Shown: piece by piece, positions 23,401 through 32,432 of the stretch
Layout of the letters: each line of letters begins with the position of its first letter
How positions within the stretch are numbered: the stretch's first letter is position 1
Assembly: GCA_033439255.1 (NCBI GenBank)
Contig: CM065879.1
Span: 3,354,501-3,418,500 of the forward strand
DNA from: Hericium rajendrae
Lineage: Eukaryota > Basidiomycota > Agaricomycetes > Russulales > Hericiaceae
Length of the DNA stretch: 64,000 nt
Direction of reading: 5' to 3'
The notes under the pieces: generated by a model
The model's database searches: none
What the model was told of the DNA's origin: nothing
Seen by the model: only the letters and a program-made list of their open reading frames with translations
Translations under genes and position numbers: made by a program

Positions 23401-24642
23401 GAAGGCGAGTGCTTCCTGGTTTAGGACCATAATATGTTTGAATAGCTTTTCCTCTTCTGGCCAGAGGAACCCTTCACTGTTGATACTTAAGAGTTCGAGG
23501 CATTCCGACGTTATGCGCCCGTTAGGTTCGAATTCTGGTGGTCGTTGTGTCAATGGAGGCAGGCTTTGAAGTGGATCTTCAGCGAAGCGCCGATGTACTC
23601 GCGCTGATTCGGGAAACGTTCCTGCTACGGGTTTTATTTTCTTGTCAACTCGTTTATAGGCCGTCAAGGATTGATAAGTGAGAGGTAATTCTGAATCTGA
23701 CGTAACTGGGAGTGAAGAGGAACTTTTAATCGAGTACCAGTAACACGATAGACTTTCCCGCGGGACCGGCTTATACAAGGAAACATGACTGAATTTCTTG
23801 GTCAGTTCGTAATTTCTATCATATTGTACATAAGGCTCGGATTCTTCGTCTGGCAGGAAACTCCTTCTATCCGAAAGGTATCGTACAACTCGACGTTCGG
23901 ACTCTTCGTCTGGCCGACTTCTGTCAATGTAGTATCGTACATTAGTTAAGCTATCGCGATGGGGAGAGAGAGAGAGACATAGCGCCGCGGGCGATGGCGA
24001 GAGATATGGATTAAGGATGACTGTAAATGGTAAGTTGCCCGGGCTTAGAAAAGGAGTTTGCATACTGAGTAGAGAAGCACCGTTGAGATTCGCATATATA
24101 GGTCGAAGGGAGTCTTCTAAAAGAGAGCCAGAAGTAGTGTTACAGTGAACGGATTCGAGATGGGGAAATATAGAACCGAATATCGTGAAACCAAGATGTT
24201 CGAGCGCTCTCCGTGCTACTCGAAAATACTGCATGAGTCGGGGATCGTTTGAGGAGCAGGCGCCGAAGCACCGCGAATAGCTACATCGATCACTACAGAT
24301 GTTCGCGGGGAATTTAGCTTCAGACTCTCTCCATACCGAATCGGGACAGACCTTAGACGAAGATCTTCTCGTCGATGATATACTCGTCGACGAGCCCTTG
24401 CAACTCGTTAAATTCGCGGTCATGCAGGGTGATGAGCCCCGGGTGTTGCAATCCGTCGAGCAGCCCGGTGCCCACAGTTCGTATGATAAGATAATCGTCC
24501 CCGAAGTGGGTCGAGAGCAACTGACGCGCTGCGATAGCATAATTCTTACGTCCCTGCAACCGAAAGAACTCCGCCATGGAGCGCAGAAATCCGGCCTCAG
24601 AGGGTCGGAGAAACGCGCTCGGGGGTAGGCGAGGGTCGTCAA
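20470..24642 (-). CDS. pol: Gypsy pol: reverse transcriptase, RNase H, integrase
   Basis: A 1390-codon open frame; the first codon of the frame is TTG, so the real start is unknown. The first 330 or so residues overlap the preceding ORF and look non-conserved. From KPVAGTFPE on it matches agaricomycete Gypsy pol: IPPGIKDKVIDLLKEKIS, SRWFCVLKKNGKLRIVHDL, SMPMGFTNSPAEFQ, the RT active site FIDD (about 22861-22872), GFLGLCG, and an RNase H region starting ILSVDSS. The integrase has a zinc finger (HEGLGHRG, CHEC), then IDLMNMP, IVTDNGSEF and ANGVVERGH carrying the D, D and E residues, and a GPF module near the end (RYLGPFIID). No chromodomain is visible. No internal stop, so the enzyme may be active. 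Confidence 0.92.
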   Translation of the reverse strand: MTTLAYPRARFSDPLRPDFCAPWRSSFGCRDVRIMLSQRVSCSRPTSGTIILSYELWAPGCSTDCNTRGSSPCMTANLTSCKGSSTSISSTRRSSSKVCPDSVWRESEAKFPANICSDRCSYSRCFGACSSNDPRLMQYFRVARRALEHLGFTIFGSIFPHLESVHCNTTSGSLLEDSLRPIYANLNGASLLSMQTPFLSPGNLPFTVILNPYLSPSPAALCLSLSPHRDSLTNVRYYIDRSRPDEESERRVVRYLSDRRSFLPDEESEPYVQYDRNYELTKKFSHVSLYKPVPRESLSCYWYSIKSSSSLPVTSDSELPLTYQSLTAYKRVDKKIKPVAGTFPESARVHRRFAEDPLQSLPPLTQRPPEFEPNGRITSECLELLSINSEGFLWPEEEKLFKHIMVLNQEALAFEETQRGTLKESYFTPYIIPTIPHTPWTYKNIPIPPGIKDKVIDLLKEKISAGVYEPSQSAYRSRWFCVLKKNGKLRIVHDLQPLNKVTIRDAGVPPILDNFVEPFAGRACSTVFDLFWGFDARKVNPESRDLTAFLTPLGLLRITSMPMGFTNSPAEFQNCMTFVLQDEIPDHANIFIDDLAVRGPKTQYLDANGNPEVLTENPGIRRFIWEHAVDVHRIMHRIKEAGATFAPNKVQLCRPNVVILGQTCTPEGRIPEDKKVEKITTWPPLKNPKEVRGFLGLCGTVRIWIPRYSEIIRPLTELTRKQVEFVWDERRAKAFERLKQLVSSAPALRSIDYNSSNPVILSVDSSYIAVGFILSQLDDEGRRRPARYGSLPMSEVESRYSQPKLELFGLYRALKHYSIYIIGVKNFYVEVDAKYIKGMLNSPDLQPNAAVNRWIQGILMFDFTLIHVSAEKFRGPDALSRRSPADGEELEFDDDSWLDNIALYATTKTPIARSEEEHRARTPAQYSTDELPSSFPITRRLDNTLEDIRRFLTTLQYPDYIKSTKDDMRFIQKASKYFVKNGAMFRRNGTRAPVKVILQRKGRIDLMTQAHEGLGHRGEQSVFETLRLRFFWPHMRADIHHHIQSCHECQLRSLKRMQVPLTVSTPSALWVKVYIDLMNMPKTSEKNGFRYIVAARDDLSRASEGRALRNKNSTGIARFLWEQIYCRYGAIGQIVTDNGSEFQLAFHELTEKWGIPHVTISPYNSKANGVVERGHYIIREAIVKSCEGRINQWPSKVAHAFFADRITVSQVTGFSPYFLLHGTHPVLPFDLTEASFLVDGFQAGMKPEDLLALRIRQLEKRPADIAAAALCLRKCRFRSKEKFEKKFAKRLRRDFYQPGELVLIRNSAVEQSKNKKAKPRYLGPFIIDRRTQGGSYVLKEVTGTIKRDAVAAFRLLPYISREGTRLRQLATELANREDGDSNTEDSSEED

Positions 24643-25561
24643 CTGCGAAGTCCTGAATGAAGACGATAGCGGGCTCGTTAAATATGTCGGCGAGCTCCTT
24701 GATTTCGCTGTCGTAATGACGCCGAGCTGCCCCCAAGTTGTCCTTGAGCACGATAAGAAACGTCTGAAAGACCTGTCGCCAGAATGCGTATAAAGGGACC
24801 GCGTCCTGATGAAAGGGATCGTCTGCCAGGGTACGGCGTCCGGGAACGAGAAAGTCGAGCGCGCCTTGTACCTTATTTATGTAGCGGCCGGGCTTAACGA
24901 AGTCGTGAGGGTACTGCATAGGTTCGATGTTAAGGAGGTGTCGTCCACGCTCGACGGAGTGCTCGCTCGCGCTGCTCGCAGGCACGCCCCTCAGGGGACC
25001 GTGCGCCAGTCCGCTGTCCTTAACGTAGATCGGGGGCAGGTTCTCCTTATCTATCTCCATCTGCCTCTCTTTCTCCTTCTTCGCTGCCATCTTTAGTTCT
25101 TCCACTATCGTAGCCACGTCGTCTTGCCCTGGGTAGAGGAGATCCAGCTGGCTCCCTTCCTTCGAACCGGAGTTCTCGGTTGAATTCGAGCTCGCGTTGC
25201 TTGACGCCTGAGTCGTCGCGACCCCTGCCGGGGCTGTGTCGAGACTTTGTGAAGTAGCTGCGGTCTGAGATATTTCTTCCGAGGCAGGGTCGAGAGTCAG
25301 ATCATCAGACGTGAAGCGCGCGCGAATAGAGACCAGGGAGGGCTTCTTCATGCAGACCTTCCCCTGCAAGATTCTAGCCAGTCGAGGGTCGATCGGTTCG
25401 TCTCCCCACCTAAACTCCTTGCCCGTCGCCGGATCGACTTGATCTTCTTCGGCTTGCCGAACTTGAATTCCCCTGTCCTTGATGAGCGGCAACGAGTCCG
25501 GGGTTCCTGGAAAGGAATTATAGCTCGAGTCGGAGGTAGATAAGGTGACTAACGATGGCAT
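24353..25561 (-). CDS. Gypsy extra ORF 2 (402 aa), unknown
   Basis: Starts with ATG at 25561, overlapping the end of the previous ORF by 13 nt, and ends at 24353 inside the pol open frame. The N-terminal half is Ser/Thr-rich and low complexity (TTQASSNASSNSTENSG) with a charged helix (AAKKEKERQMEID). The C-terminal half is compact: DFLVPGRRTLADDPFHQDAV, YAFWRQVFQTFLIVLKDN, SEAGFLRSMAEFFRLQGR. There is no signal peptide or membrane segment, so it is not an obvious envelope gene. It may be a structural or regulatory protein of the element, but I do not recognise it. Confidence 0.65.
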   Translation of the reverse strand: MPSLVTLSTSDSSYNSFPGTPDSLPLIKDRGIQVRQAEEDQVDPATGKEFRWGDEPIDPRLARILQGKVCMKKPSLVSIRARFTSDDLTLDPASEEISQTAATSQSLDTAPAGVATTQASSNASSNSTENSGSKEGSQLDLLYPGQDDVATIVEELKMAAKKEKERQMEIDKENLPPIYVKDSGLAHGPLRGVPASSASEHSVERGRHLLNIEPMQYPHDFVKPGRYINKVQGALDFLVPGRRTLADDPFHQDAVPLYAFWRQVFQTFLIVLKDNLGAARRHYDSEIKELADIFNEPAIVFIQDFAVDDPRLPPSAFLRPSEAGFLRSMAEFFRLQGRKNYAIAARQLLSTHFGDDYLIIRTVGTGLLDGLQHPGLITLHDREFNELQGLVDEYIIDEKIFV

Positions 25562-26454
25562 GTCCGAGTCTGAGTCGGAGTCGTCAGGTGGGGAAACGGG
25601 GAGTATGCAACAGACGTGCTGTCAGTAGAGATCGTCGCCTCCGTGGTGCCAGTTCCGACGCTGATGGGGGTTCCTCGAAGCTCGAAATATCTAGGGTTTG
25701 GAAAGAAACGCGGGCGAGTAACTCGAACTTCCCCGTCCCCTTCGTCATCGGCTTCGGTGTCGGTTGTAGACGTCCCGTTGAGCTGAGCAGTTGGCGAGAT
25801 CGAATTGTTCGAATCAGGGGACGGATTAGCGTTCTGACCGGGAAGGGGCGTGGGATCATTCGTGTCGCCGGCGTTCGTAGAGTCTTGACCAGGGGAGTCG
25901 GGGTTCACCGAATATCCTTCCACCGGGTCATCTTCTGGAAAGGTCCCTGGCATCCTACCGTGACGAGTGAACACTCCGTACGGGAGCCCAGGGAGTCCTT
26001 CATCCTCCGGAGATCTGTTCGCGATGCGACGCGCCTCATTGAAGACACGAGCGTAAACCTGTCCGAACTCGATTCCGCCTTCATCCGGGTTATTCGGGTC
26101 CCTCCAGATAAACTGTGCGTTGGCGAGGAAGGCATCGCGGTACTGCGTCGCTCCATCCCACCCGGTCCCGAGGTTCAGTCCGTGGTTAGAGGTGATGCTT
26201 ATCGTGAGGAAATGGCGATGGTCCTCCAGCTCGGTGAATCGGTCGGTCATCCGGTTCAACGCGCCTCGCATTGCGTGCGCATCCAGGTCGGGCCACGCTA
26301 GATCCAGGTAAGTGAGCAACTTGGCGCGTACACGATCTACTAACGTGTTACCTCGGAATGGCATGCGCATAGGCTGAGGAATCGGAGGTCGGTCAGGATT
26401 AAAGAGAATATCCGCAGGCGGGTGAACAATAGGGAAGTCTTGGGTGGAGTCCAT
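25549..26454 (-). CDS. Gypsy extra ORF 1 (301 aa), unknown
   Basis: ATG at 26454, overlapping the protease ORF by about 115 nt. The N-terminal part looks like a folded domain: LVDRVRAKLLTYLDLAWPDL, MTDRFTELEDHRHFLTISIT, FLANAQFIWRDPNNPDEGG, VYARVFNEARRIANRSP. The C-terminal part is Asp/Asn/Thr-rich and probably disordered. No known domain was recognised. The close overlap with both neighbours suggests translation by reinitiation or frameshift, or from a spliced RNA. Confidence 0.65.
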   Translation of the reverse strand: MDSTQDFPIVHPPADILFNPDRPPIPQPMRMPFRGNTLVDRVRAKLLTYLDLAWPDLDAHAMRGALNRMTDRFTELEDHRHFLTISITSNHGLNLGTGWDGATQYRDAFLANAQFIWRDPNNPDEGGIEFGQVYARVFNEARRIANRSPEDEGLPGLPYGVFTRHGRMPGTFPEDDPVEGYSVNPDSPGQDSTNAGDTNDPTPLPGQNANPSPDSNNSISPTAQLNGTSTTDTEADDEGDGEVRVTRPRFFPNPRYFELRGTPISVGTGTTEATISTDSTSVAYSPFPHLTTPTQTRTCHR

Positions 26455-27623
26455 TGGGGGTAGCTGTTTCGAGTGGAACTGCTGCCGTTCTCGTTGCAGC
26501 TGCTCCCTTTTATTCTTTCCTGTATGTGGGTGTTTTCCCCGTCTGTTTCTTCCCTTTGGGAAGTATTCTTACGCTCGTTGCCCTTGGATTCGTCTAGATC
26601 CATTCTTTCCTTCCCGACCTTAGGATTTTCCCAAGAGATCTCCTTTTTATTAACTTCAGGCAACGTTTCTTCTGAGGCGTCGTCTCGCCCGTCCTTCTCG
26701 GGTGTTTTCTCTAGCACGAGGTACGTTCGGAATTCCTCTTTCTCGTATTCCTCTATTTTACTAAAGTAAACATCTCCTAAATCTACAGGTTCCTGGTCTA
26801 CCACAACTTCGTATAGTGGTTCCTCCAGCTGGCTGGGGTTCTTGAACACCAAATATGTCCCGTCCGGCCGTTCGTCTATTGAGACGAAGTTGCCGCGTTG
26901 CCAAGGCCGGCCTAACAACATTTCGAACGGGACGTGTTCTCCCACAAACAAGTCTGCGTGCGTAACGACAGACCCAAAGGTGAGTGGAACATTTCTCATA
27001 AGTCCCTCGAGGGCTTCAGTTCCCCCGTTGGCATCCTGCATGTCAATTTTCTTTGATATATCTAACGGCAGCTGCACGGTGTCCTTCCAGACTTGACGAT
27101 TCAAAATATTCAACTGGGACCCCGTATCTATGATTGCCTCAATCCCTCGTCCCTTAAACTGCAAGGTGACTTTAATAAGGGGTCTGCGCGGTCGATTAAT
27201 TGTAGTCTGGCGAGTCTCCGCTTTATTTACGAGAGCTACATTTACTGATTTCCTTTTCATATTTTCCGTTAGAATGTTTTGAAGTTCTTTCGATGATCCT
27301 AAGATATCTCCTATTGATAGTTGTACCGGCGTTTTCAGGACTTGTCCGAGGACCCGCGAAGGGTCGACCGAGATTGCGGATTTACGATTGATGGTAGCTT
27401 TTGACTTATTCTCCTTTTCGATCGTCTTGCTTATGGTCCTGGGTCCCTTCGCCCCTTTCTGAGGGCGATTTGTCATTTCCTCAAGGATATCCTCGTCATC
27501 CTTGGGATCAAATGCCGGTCTCCTCGTATCAATCGGTCGCTGTGGCGTTATTGCCGTGGGTACGACATCTTCTAGTTGTTCAATGGTTGGTTGAACATTA
27601 CTGGTGCGTAATCGCGTTTGCAT
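26340..27623 (-). CDS. Gypsy aspartic protease ORF
   Basis: ATG at 27623, nine bases after the gag stop. The retropepsin motif is GIEAIIDTGSQLNILNRQVW (about residues 160-180), followed by the typical FEMLLGRPWQRGNFVSID about 60 residues later. The rest is a charged Glu/Lys-rich linker. The protease cleaves the gag and pol products. Because pol lies two ORFs away, it is separate from pol here. Confidence 0.85.
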   Translation of the reverse strand: MQTRLRTSNVQPTIEQLEDVVPTAITPQRPIDTRRPAFDPKDDEDILEEMTNRPQKGAKGPRTISKTIEKENKSKATINRKSAISVDPSRVLGQVLKTPVQLSIGDILGSSKELQNILTENMKRKSVNVALVNKAETRQTTINRPRRPLIKVTLQFKGRGIEAIIDTGSQLNILNRQVWKDTVQLPLDISKKIDMQDANGGTEALEGLMRNVPLTFGSVVTHADLFVGEHVPFEMLLGRPWQRGNFVSIDERPDGTYLVFKNPSQLEEPLYEVVVDQEPVDLGDVYFSKIEEYEKEEFRTYLVLEKTPEKDGRDDASEETLPEVNKKEISWENPKVGKERMDLDESKGNERKNTSQREETDGENTHIQERIKGSSCNENGSSSTRNSYPQWTPPKTSLLFTRLRIFSLILTDLRFLSLCACHSEVTR

Positions 27624-27632
27624 TCGCCTTAG

Positions 27633-29542
27633 TCAATCCTCCTTTCCTGACTCATCTTCTTCGGATGAATCATCATTGTTCATGGCGCGCCAGTCCATAG
27701 GTACGTCCTCTCGTACGGAGTTATTTTCCTTACTCGGGTCAGGTTTTTGGGCTTGGCTCTTGGATATTGGATTCTGATTTTCTCCTACTGATTTCTTGCG
27801 GGTTCCAGGGTGTCCTATTCGTTCTCCCGGAATTCGCGCGGCTTGCATTGTTCGGTGACCCGGCGTCAGAGGTCTTGAGTCATCCCCTCCCGTTCTTTTT
27901 CCCGGGGGTATTCGTTTTGGAGGATAAACTCCATCAAAGACTCGTCGTCGAGCCGCGGTGGATTGCTTGGGTGTTCTTTCGACCGGAAAGGCAAAATATT
28001 CCTCGTCTGAGTCATTTGCCATGAGGAACACCGGATGAGCATCATCATCATCGGATTCCTCGATATCTTCGACCATGACGAGGTTTGATTGAGTGGTGTT
28101 CGACCTTCCCATTTCACCTCTTTCTCTAGCCGCTGCTTCGAGGAGCGTTTCGTTCCCCGATCGCCGTATAGGGGCTCCATTACCATGTGTAAGTCGTCTC
28201 GAGCTGTCTCGAGCGATCAGCCCTTTACTTACCTGCTCGTTTACCTTGGGACAGATTCCCAGACCATGCCCGATTTCTCCGCACCCAAAACACCGTATTT
28301 CATCTCGTCTAACCGGAGGGAACGTTAGAGGTGGAGGTCCTCTCGCTGGTCCTGGCTGGCTCATGTGAGGAGGTCCTTCCCTTGTCCAGTTATTTCGAGT
28401 AAGTGACCGATCGCGCCCTCGTTCCTCCGATTCTCCTGACTTTCCTTGCCCGATAAATGGCGGTGCCACAATGCTGGCAATACGGTCGTCCATTCGCAGT
28501 GCCCGATAGTAAACTAGTGCGTAATTGGGGTCATTAATTTTCATTCGGCTGAGTTCCCGCACCAGTCCTTCGACTTCATCGTTATCGGCTTCTCGTGCAG
28601 GCGGCGTTCCAGCCCTCCTAGGTTTGTTTATTACCTCCTCGTTGGCGTCATCCTCGTATTTAACCTTCTTCCTTTTAGGTGTCTTTCTCTTCTTGCTCGA
28701 TTTATGAGCTGCCTTCCACCGTTGCTTATCATACCGTAGGTCGTCGTCCGAGGTATCTTCCTCCTCGCTCTCGTCCTCTCCTGACCAATCAGTCCCGAAG
28801 TCATCGCTTTCGTCCTCCAGAATGTCGTCAAACTTGTTTCGTTGGAGGATCTTTTCCGCAATGGCCGAGATGTCATTTACTGGGAAGGGCTTCGATCGAT
28901 CTGCAGTGGGGTGAGTCGACAGATATCTTGCTTCTATGATATCTCTCAGCCCTCGTCCTATTCCGGCCCAGAAGTAGATGGCTTCTTCAGCCTCGGATAT
29001 CTTGTCCTTGTCTCGCAACCAACCCACGATCTTGACGAAACCCCGTGTGTACTTTCGCCATGATCCAAGATCATTCATTCGTTTATGCTTCGTCTTTTTC
29101 GTGAAGGCAATTAAGTCACGCTTCTTGAAGCGCTGAGAGTAGAGATCAGCATCAAAGTAAGTCATCAGATCCTTCCTTAATGCTGCCCAGTTCGGTTTCC
29201 GGTAACTCGGCAGTCCCTCGATTACCTCGGTTACGTTTCGGGAGCAATATTGCTTTACCGCAGTGCATCGTTCTCGGTCTGACGTCACATTATTCTGCGT
29301 ACAGAGTTTCTCAAAGTGCTCAATAAAGCGTTCAACATAATTGTATTCTCCTTTGAATTTCAAGGGGCGTTCTTAGTTCCGGGTAGAGGCATAGTTAAAA
29401 CCGATAGGATTGGGCTATTCGGGTTAGCGGTTGGCACTGGCACCGCCGTATTCAAACCATAGTGATATCCATCGTTAGTGTATCCGTAGTTTCCGTACAT
29501 CCCTTCTCCAGAAGGGACCTGTTCAGACAGATTACCTGGCAT
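27633..29542 (-). pseudogene. gag: Gypsy gag with a one-base frameshift near its start
   Basis: The main frame (29363-27633, 576 codons) starts without ATG, inside the gag domain: FKGEYNYVERFIEHFEKLC. The ATG-started 60-codon frame at 29542 ends MPLPGTKNAP at a stop exactly where the main frame begins, which is the usual N-terminal gag motif. A single missing base around 29361 explains this. Further on are EAEEAIYFWAGIGRGLRD, a charged region, and a zinc knuckle CFGCGEIGHGLGIC. The nucleocapsid function is clear. The shift may be a real mutation, a programmed frameshift, or a sequencing error. Confidence 0.8.
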
Positions 29543-29775
29543 ATCGGGTTCTGAATGTATAGTTAGTGTCGGTATGAGAAATTGTAGTTCTATGTTTGAT
29601 GGTGTGGGACTTGGTGATTGTAATGAGAATCTCCGGCTCGAAACAGTACTCGGTACGGAGAATGATCCTTCAGAGTCAGATGGTTCCGGGGAGAAGGGTG
29701 TCCTGATGTCGTCGAATGCGATTGATGTCGCCGTGATGCTGGAACGTGGCGCGGAGCAAATTCAGAATTACCCTC
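29543..29775 (-). other. Gypsy leader between the primer site and gag
   Basis: About 230 bp with no conserved frame; the short open frames lack ATG or similarity to gag. It probably holds the packaging signal. Confidence 0.4.
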
Positions 29776-29792
29776 CCTCGCGGTGGGCTCCA
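29776..29792 (-). promoter_or_regulatory. Candidate primer-binding site of the Gypsy element
   Basis: Four bases inside the 5' LTR the minus strand starts TGGAGCCCACCGCGAGG, the form expected for a site paired with a tRNA 3' end (CCA). The tRNA was not identified. Confidence 0.45.
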
Positions 29793-29796
29793 AAGA

Positions 29797-31999
29797 TGTC
29801 GCGCTGAAATGTGGTATCAGCCTAGATGGACTGGGTTTTCAGTCTTTCCCGAGTGCACCTAGTGGTTCAAATGGGAGGATTTAAATTTCCGAAATTTGCA
29901 CTCGTCGCACACTTATTCAGAATATATTTCCTGAGATATTCAGGACAGCAGTCTGGCAGTCAGGCAGTCTTATGCAACTTTATTGCACAGGGGTGAATAG
30001 CGTCTATTCGAAGGGATTTCTTTCCCTTGGTCTGGTTCTTTATATACTAGAGGAATCCGAGGCTGTACATGTCTGACTAACCAGCCCAAATTCGATTGGT
30101 AAGTAAAGGAGCGTATTACTAAACTTCAAATCAGATGACTCAGCAGTTAAACACATGAATCAGCGACGAACTGAACGACTCAGCATATTTGTAAAGAACG
30201 AGTAAGCAAAATGTAAATTGGTAATCGGACTAGAACGACTCAGCGACCCCTTTTGAGCGAGTAAGCGGATGTAACCCCTTTGAATAAGCACCTTTCCACA
30301 TTGGGCCTCTTCTTCTCATTAAGCTTCCCTGCTCTGAATCCTTGCCCATCCTTCCAGATTGACGTAGTACCTTGATTCACGGTTCAAAATCTGTGCTGCC
30401 TTGATCCCCTCCATCCTTTTGACGTAGGAGAAAAATGCGGTGGTCCGCGGCAGTGGGATCGAGGAATTGAGGTGAGGGGGGAAGTAGGTATGGATGTGAT
30501 CGTAAGGGTTGAACCGACCGAGTATGTCCATCTTTCTATATCCTGTCCAGGCGATGAGGCGTGATGCGAGTGATGAAGATGTGATACTCCAGATCCGAGG
30601 GATGAAAATGAACAGATGGTTTCCTTCCCATCCTAGCCCGTGCGTGTCGATGATCCCTGGGACTCGTCTGATCTTGAACTGCATCCAGCTAAATCCTGCG
30701 CTGACCAACTCCTCCACCATCCCTGATACGCAATATCCTTCTTCTCCACTCATTATTACCAATCTTTCTCCCACGGCCACATCACGTGTTGGTCGGACGA
30801 CACAGACCCATGGATTGTTCACGTTTTCCTCGATCAAGTCCGCCGAGATAAAAATGAAGGGAAGGTCGTGAGGGGCGCTGATGGAGTAGAATGAACCCAG
30901 AGGGCACTCCTTACGTATGAGGCTTGCGCTCGGCTTGCCTGGCTGGGTGGGAATTATGATATGGTCTGTCAGAATGTAGTCTGGGATGAGGAAGCGGGCG
31001 AGCTGATCAGGATGTATGATATGAGAAAAGGGAGATTGAGAGGGCTGGTATATAGGAGGAGGTGTTTCGAGTCGCATTCGGTCTTCCGTCGGATCGTACT
31101 GCAGAGAGAAGCGTGGGCTAAGAATGGAAACGTTTTCCACGGTTGTGCGGGTTTGATGCTCAACGTGAACCAAAAGCTGGTTTTCAGGCTGGGGGACCCA
31201 TTGTGAGACTGGCGACGAAGAAAGAACATTGTGGTTGCGAGGATAGGTTGGTGTTCCTGGTTCGTCGAGGAAGTGCTTTGACTTTTTCTGGGCCTGAGAA
31301 GTCCATCAAACGTAAAGGTATGCTTAACCGAGACCTTCTTCTTGTCACCGCGGTGTATGCTTCGATTGCCGTCACTTTGTTCGATCTGGGCCTCCTTTTT
31401 AATTTGGTGGCTGAGCTTAGTACAATGCTCCACGCACGTTTCGCTATCTCTTACAAGTACTCTCATCTTGCCTCCCACTTCTGGCTGCTTAGACTATGGA
31501 CACCATCAATCCTCTGCTTAATTTTCAGGTAAGGGTTCTTTAACTTGAGTTTATCCTGATATGTCTCATGCCCTTGTTTTCCTGTTAGAATGGTCAATGG
31601 GTGTATTTTTGGGATTCCACGGGCGAAATAATCCACGCCAAGGTCCAGTCGACCGCTATCCAGAGCGATGCAAGTTTCCATTTATCCAATGAGTCCCTCG
31701 TTCATGCTGCTTATTCTCCGAATCTCCTTCTAGGGCACCCAGATTGTTCGATTGAGGCTAGCTGGGACACGTAACTTCGTCAATTTTCCGTGAGTCGTAA
31801 TAATATTATATGATGTTAGGGATTATATTCAATTTCATTTTCTTTCAGTGCTGACCTGATGAATCTTGATCTGAACCCACCTTCAGCTATTCAGGAGTCG
31901 GCCATCTTAATGAAACGCTGGATCAAGCAGTCAAATGATAGTAGGGCTGATTCAGGGAAAGTCCATGGTCGAGTTTACGAACTTTTCGTGAACGCGACA
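29797..31999 (-). repeat. 5' LTR of the Gypsy element, with a broken internal ORF
   Basis: 2203 bp, almost identical to the 3' LTR. A run of six G at 19605-19610 in the other copy is five here (31191-31195), which breaks the internal ORF into 30319-31173 and 30969-31478. The TATA box is at 30038-30046 (minus) and AATAAA at 29979-29984 (minus). Confidence 0.9.
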
Positions 32000-32003
32000 A
32001 CGT

Positions 32004-32432
32004 GTTTTTACCGTACTTCGGGCCAACGCTGAAGCATTTTGTTGATCTTAGGTTCTGATTTTCTTGTTCATCTTGCTCTGCATCTTGCTAATTCTTATTT
32101 GTTTTGGATATTCAGTTACTACTTGACACGTCACTATACCTCAAAGATCTGTCAGACCGATTTGATAGGTGACTACACAAATTCAGATGTAAGCACGCTT
32201 TCTATCATAATATCTCCAATTGCATCATTCATCGGTGCATTCACAAAGTATGACTTGAGGTCTAAGTCAGATCTACACCTGCCCTAAACTTCTATCCTCA
32301 TTTTATATAAGAAGAGAGCAGTTCAATCGCTTTGCCTCAGCATTTGCTACCCTACTGTTCTTTTGCATCTTTGCCGGCACTTCATTTGTCTTATTGCACG
32401 TCTATTATCCTCTTCTTATACCTTTTTTCATC
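32004..32432 (+). other. Upstream region of the gene at 32433
   Basis: AT-rich with CT-rich stretches just before the ATG, as is common in basidiomycete promoters. It joined the region 17270-18210 before the Gypsy insertion. No repeat or ORF was recognised. Confidence 0.4.

Larger units (their letters stand above)
18211..31999 (-). mobile_element. Complete Ty3/Gypsy LTR retrotransposon, 13.8 kb
   Basis: The two LTRs are at 18211-20414 (3' LTR) and 29797-31999 (5' LTR), each running TGTCGCG to CGCGACA. ACGT is duplicated at 18207-18210 and 32000-32003. On the minus strand the order is 5' LTR, gag, protease, two extra ORFs, pol with RT-RNase H-integrase, 3' LTR. The LTRs differ at three bases and one homopolymer length in my comparison, so the insertion is recent. 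A candidate primer-binding site starting TGG lies at 29776-29792. I saw no clear polypurine tract before the 3' LTR. Confidence 0.9.

Noticed and set aside
25549-26454. Envelope gene of the Gypsy element
   Set aside because: No signal peptide, transmembrane segment or Cys pattern is visible in this or the next ORF.
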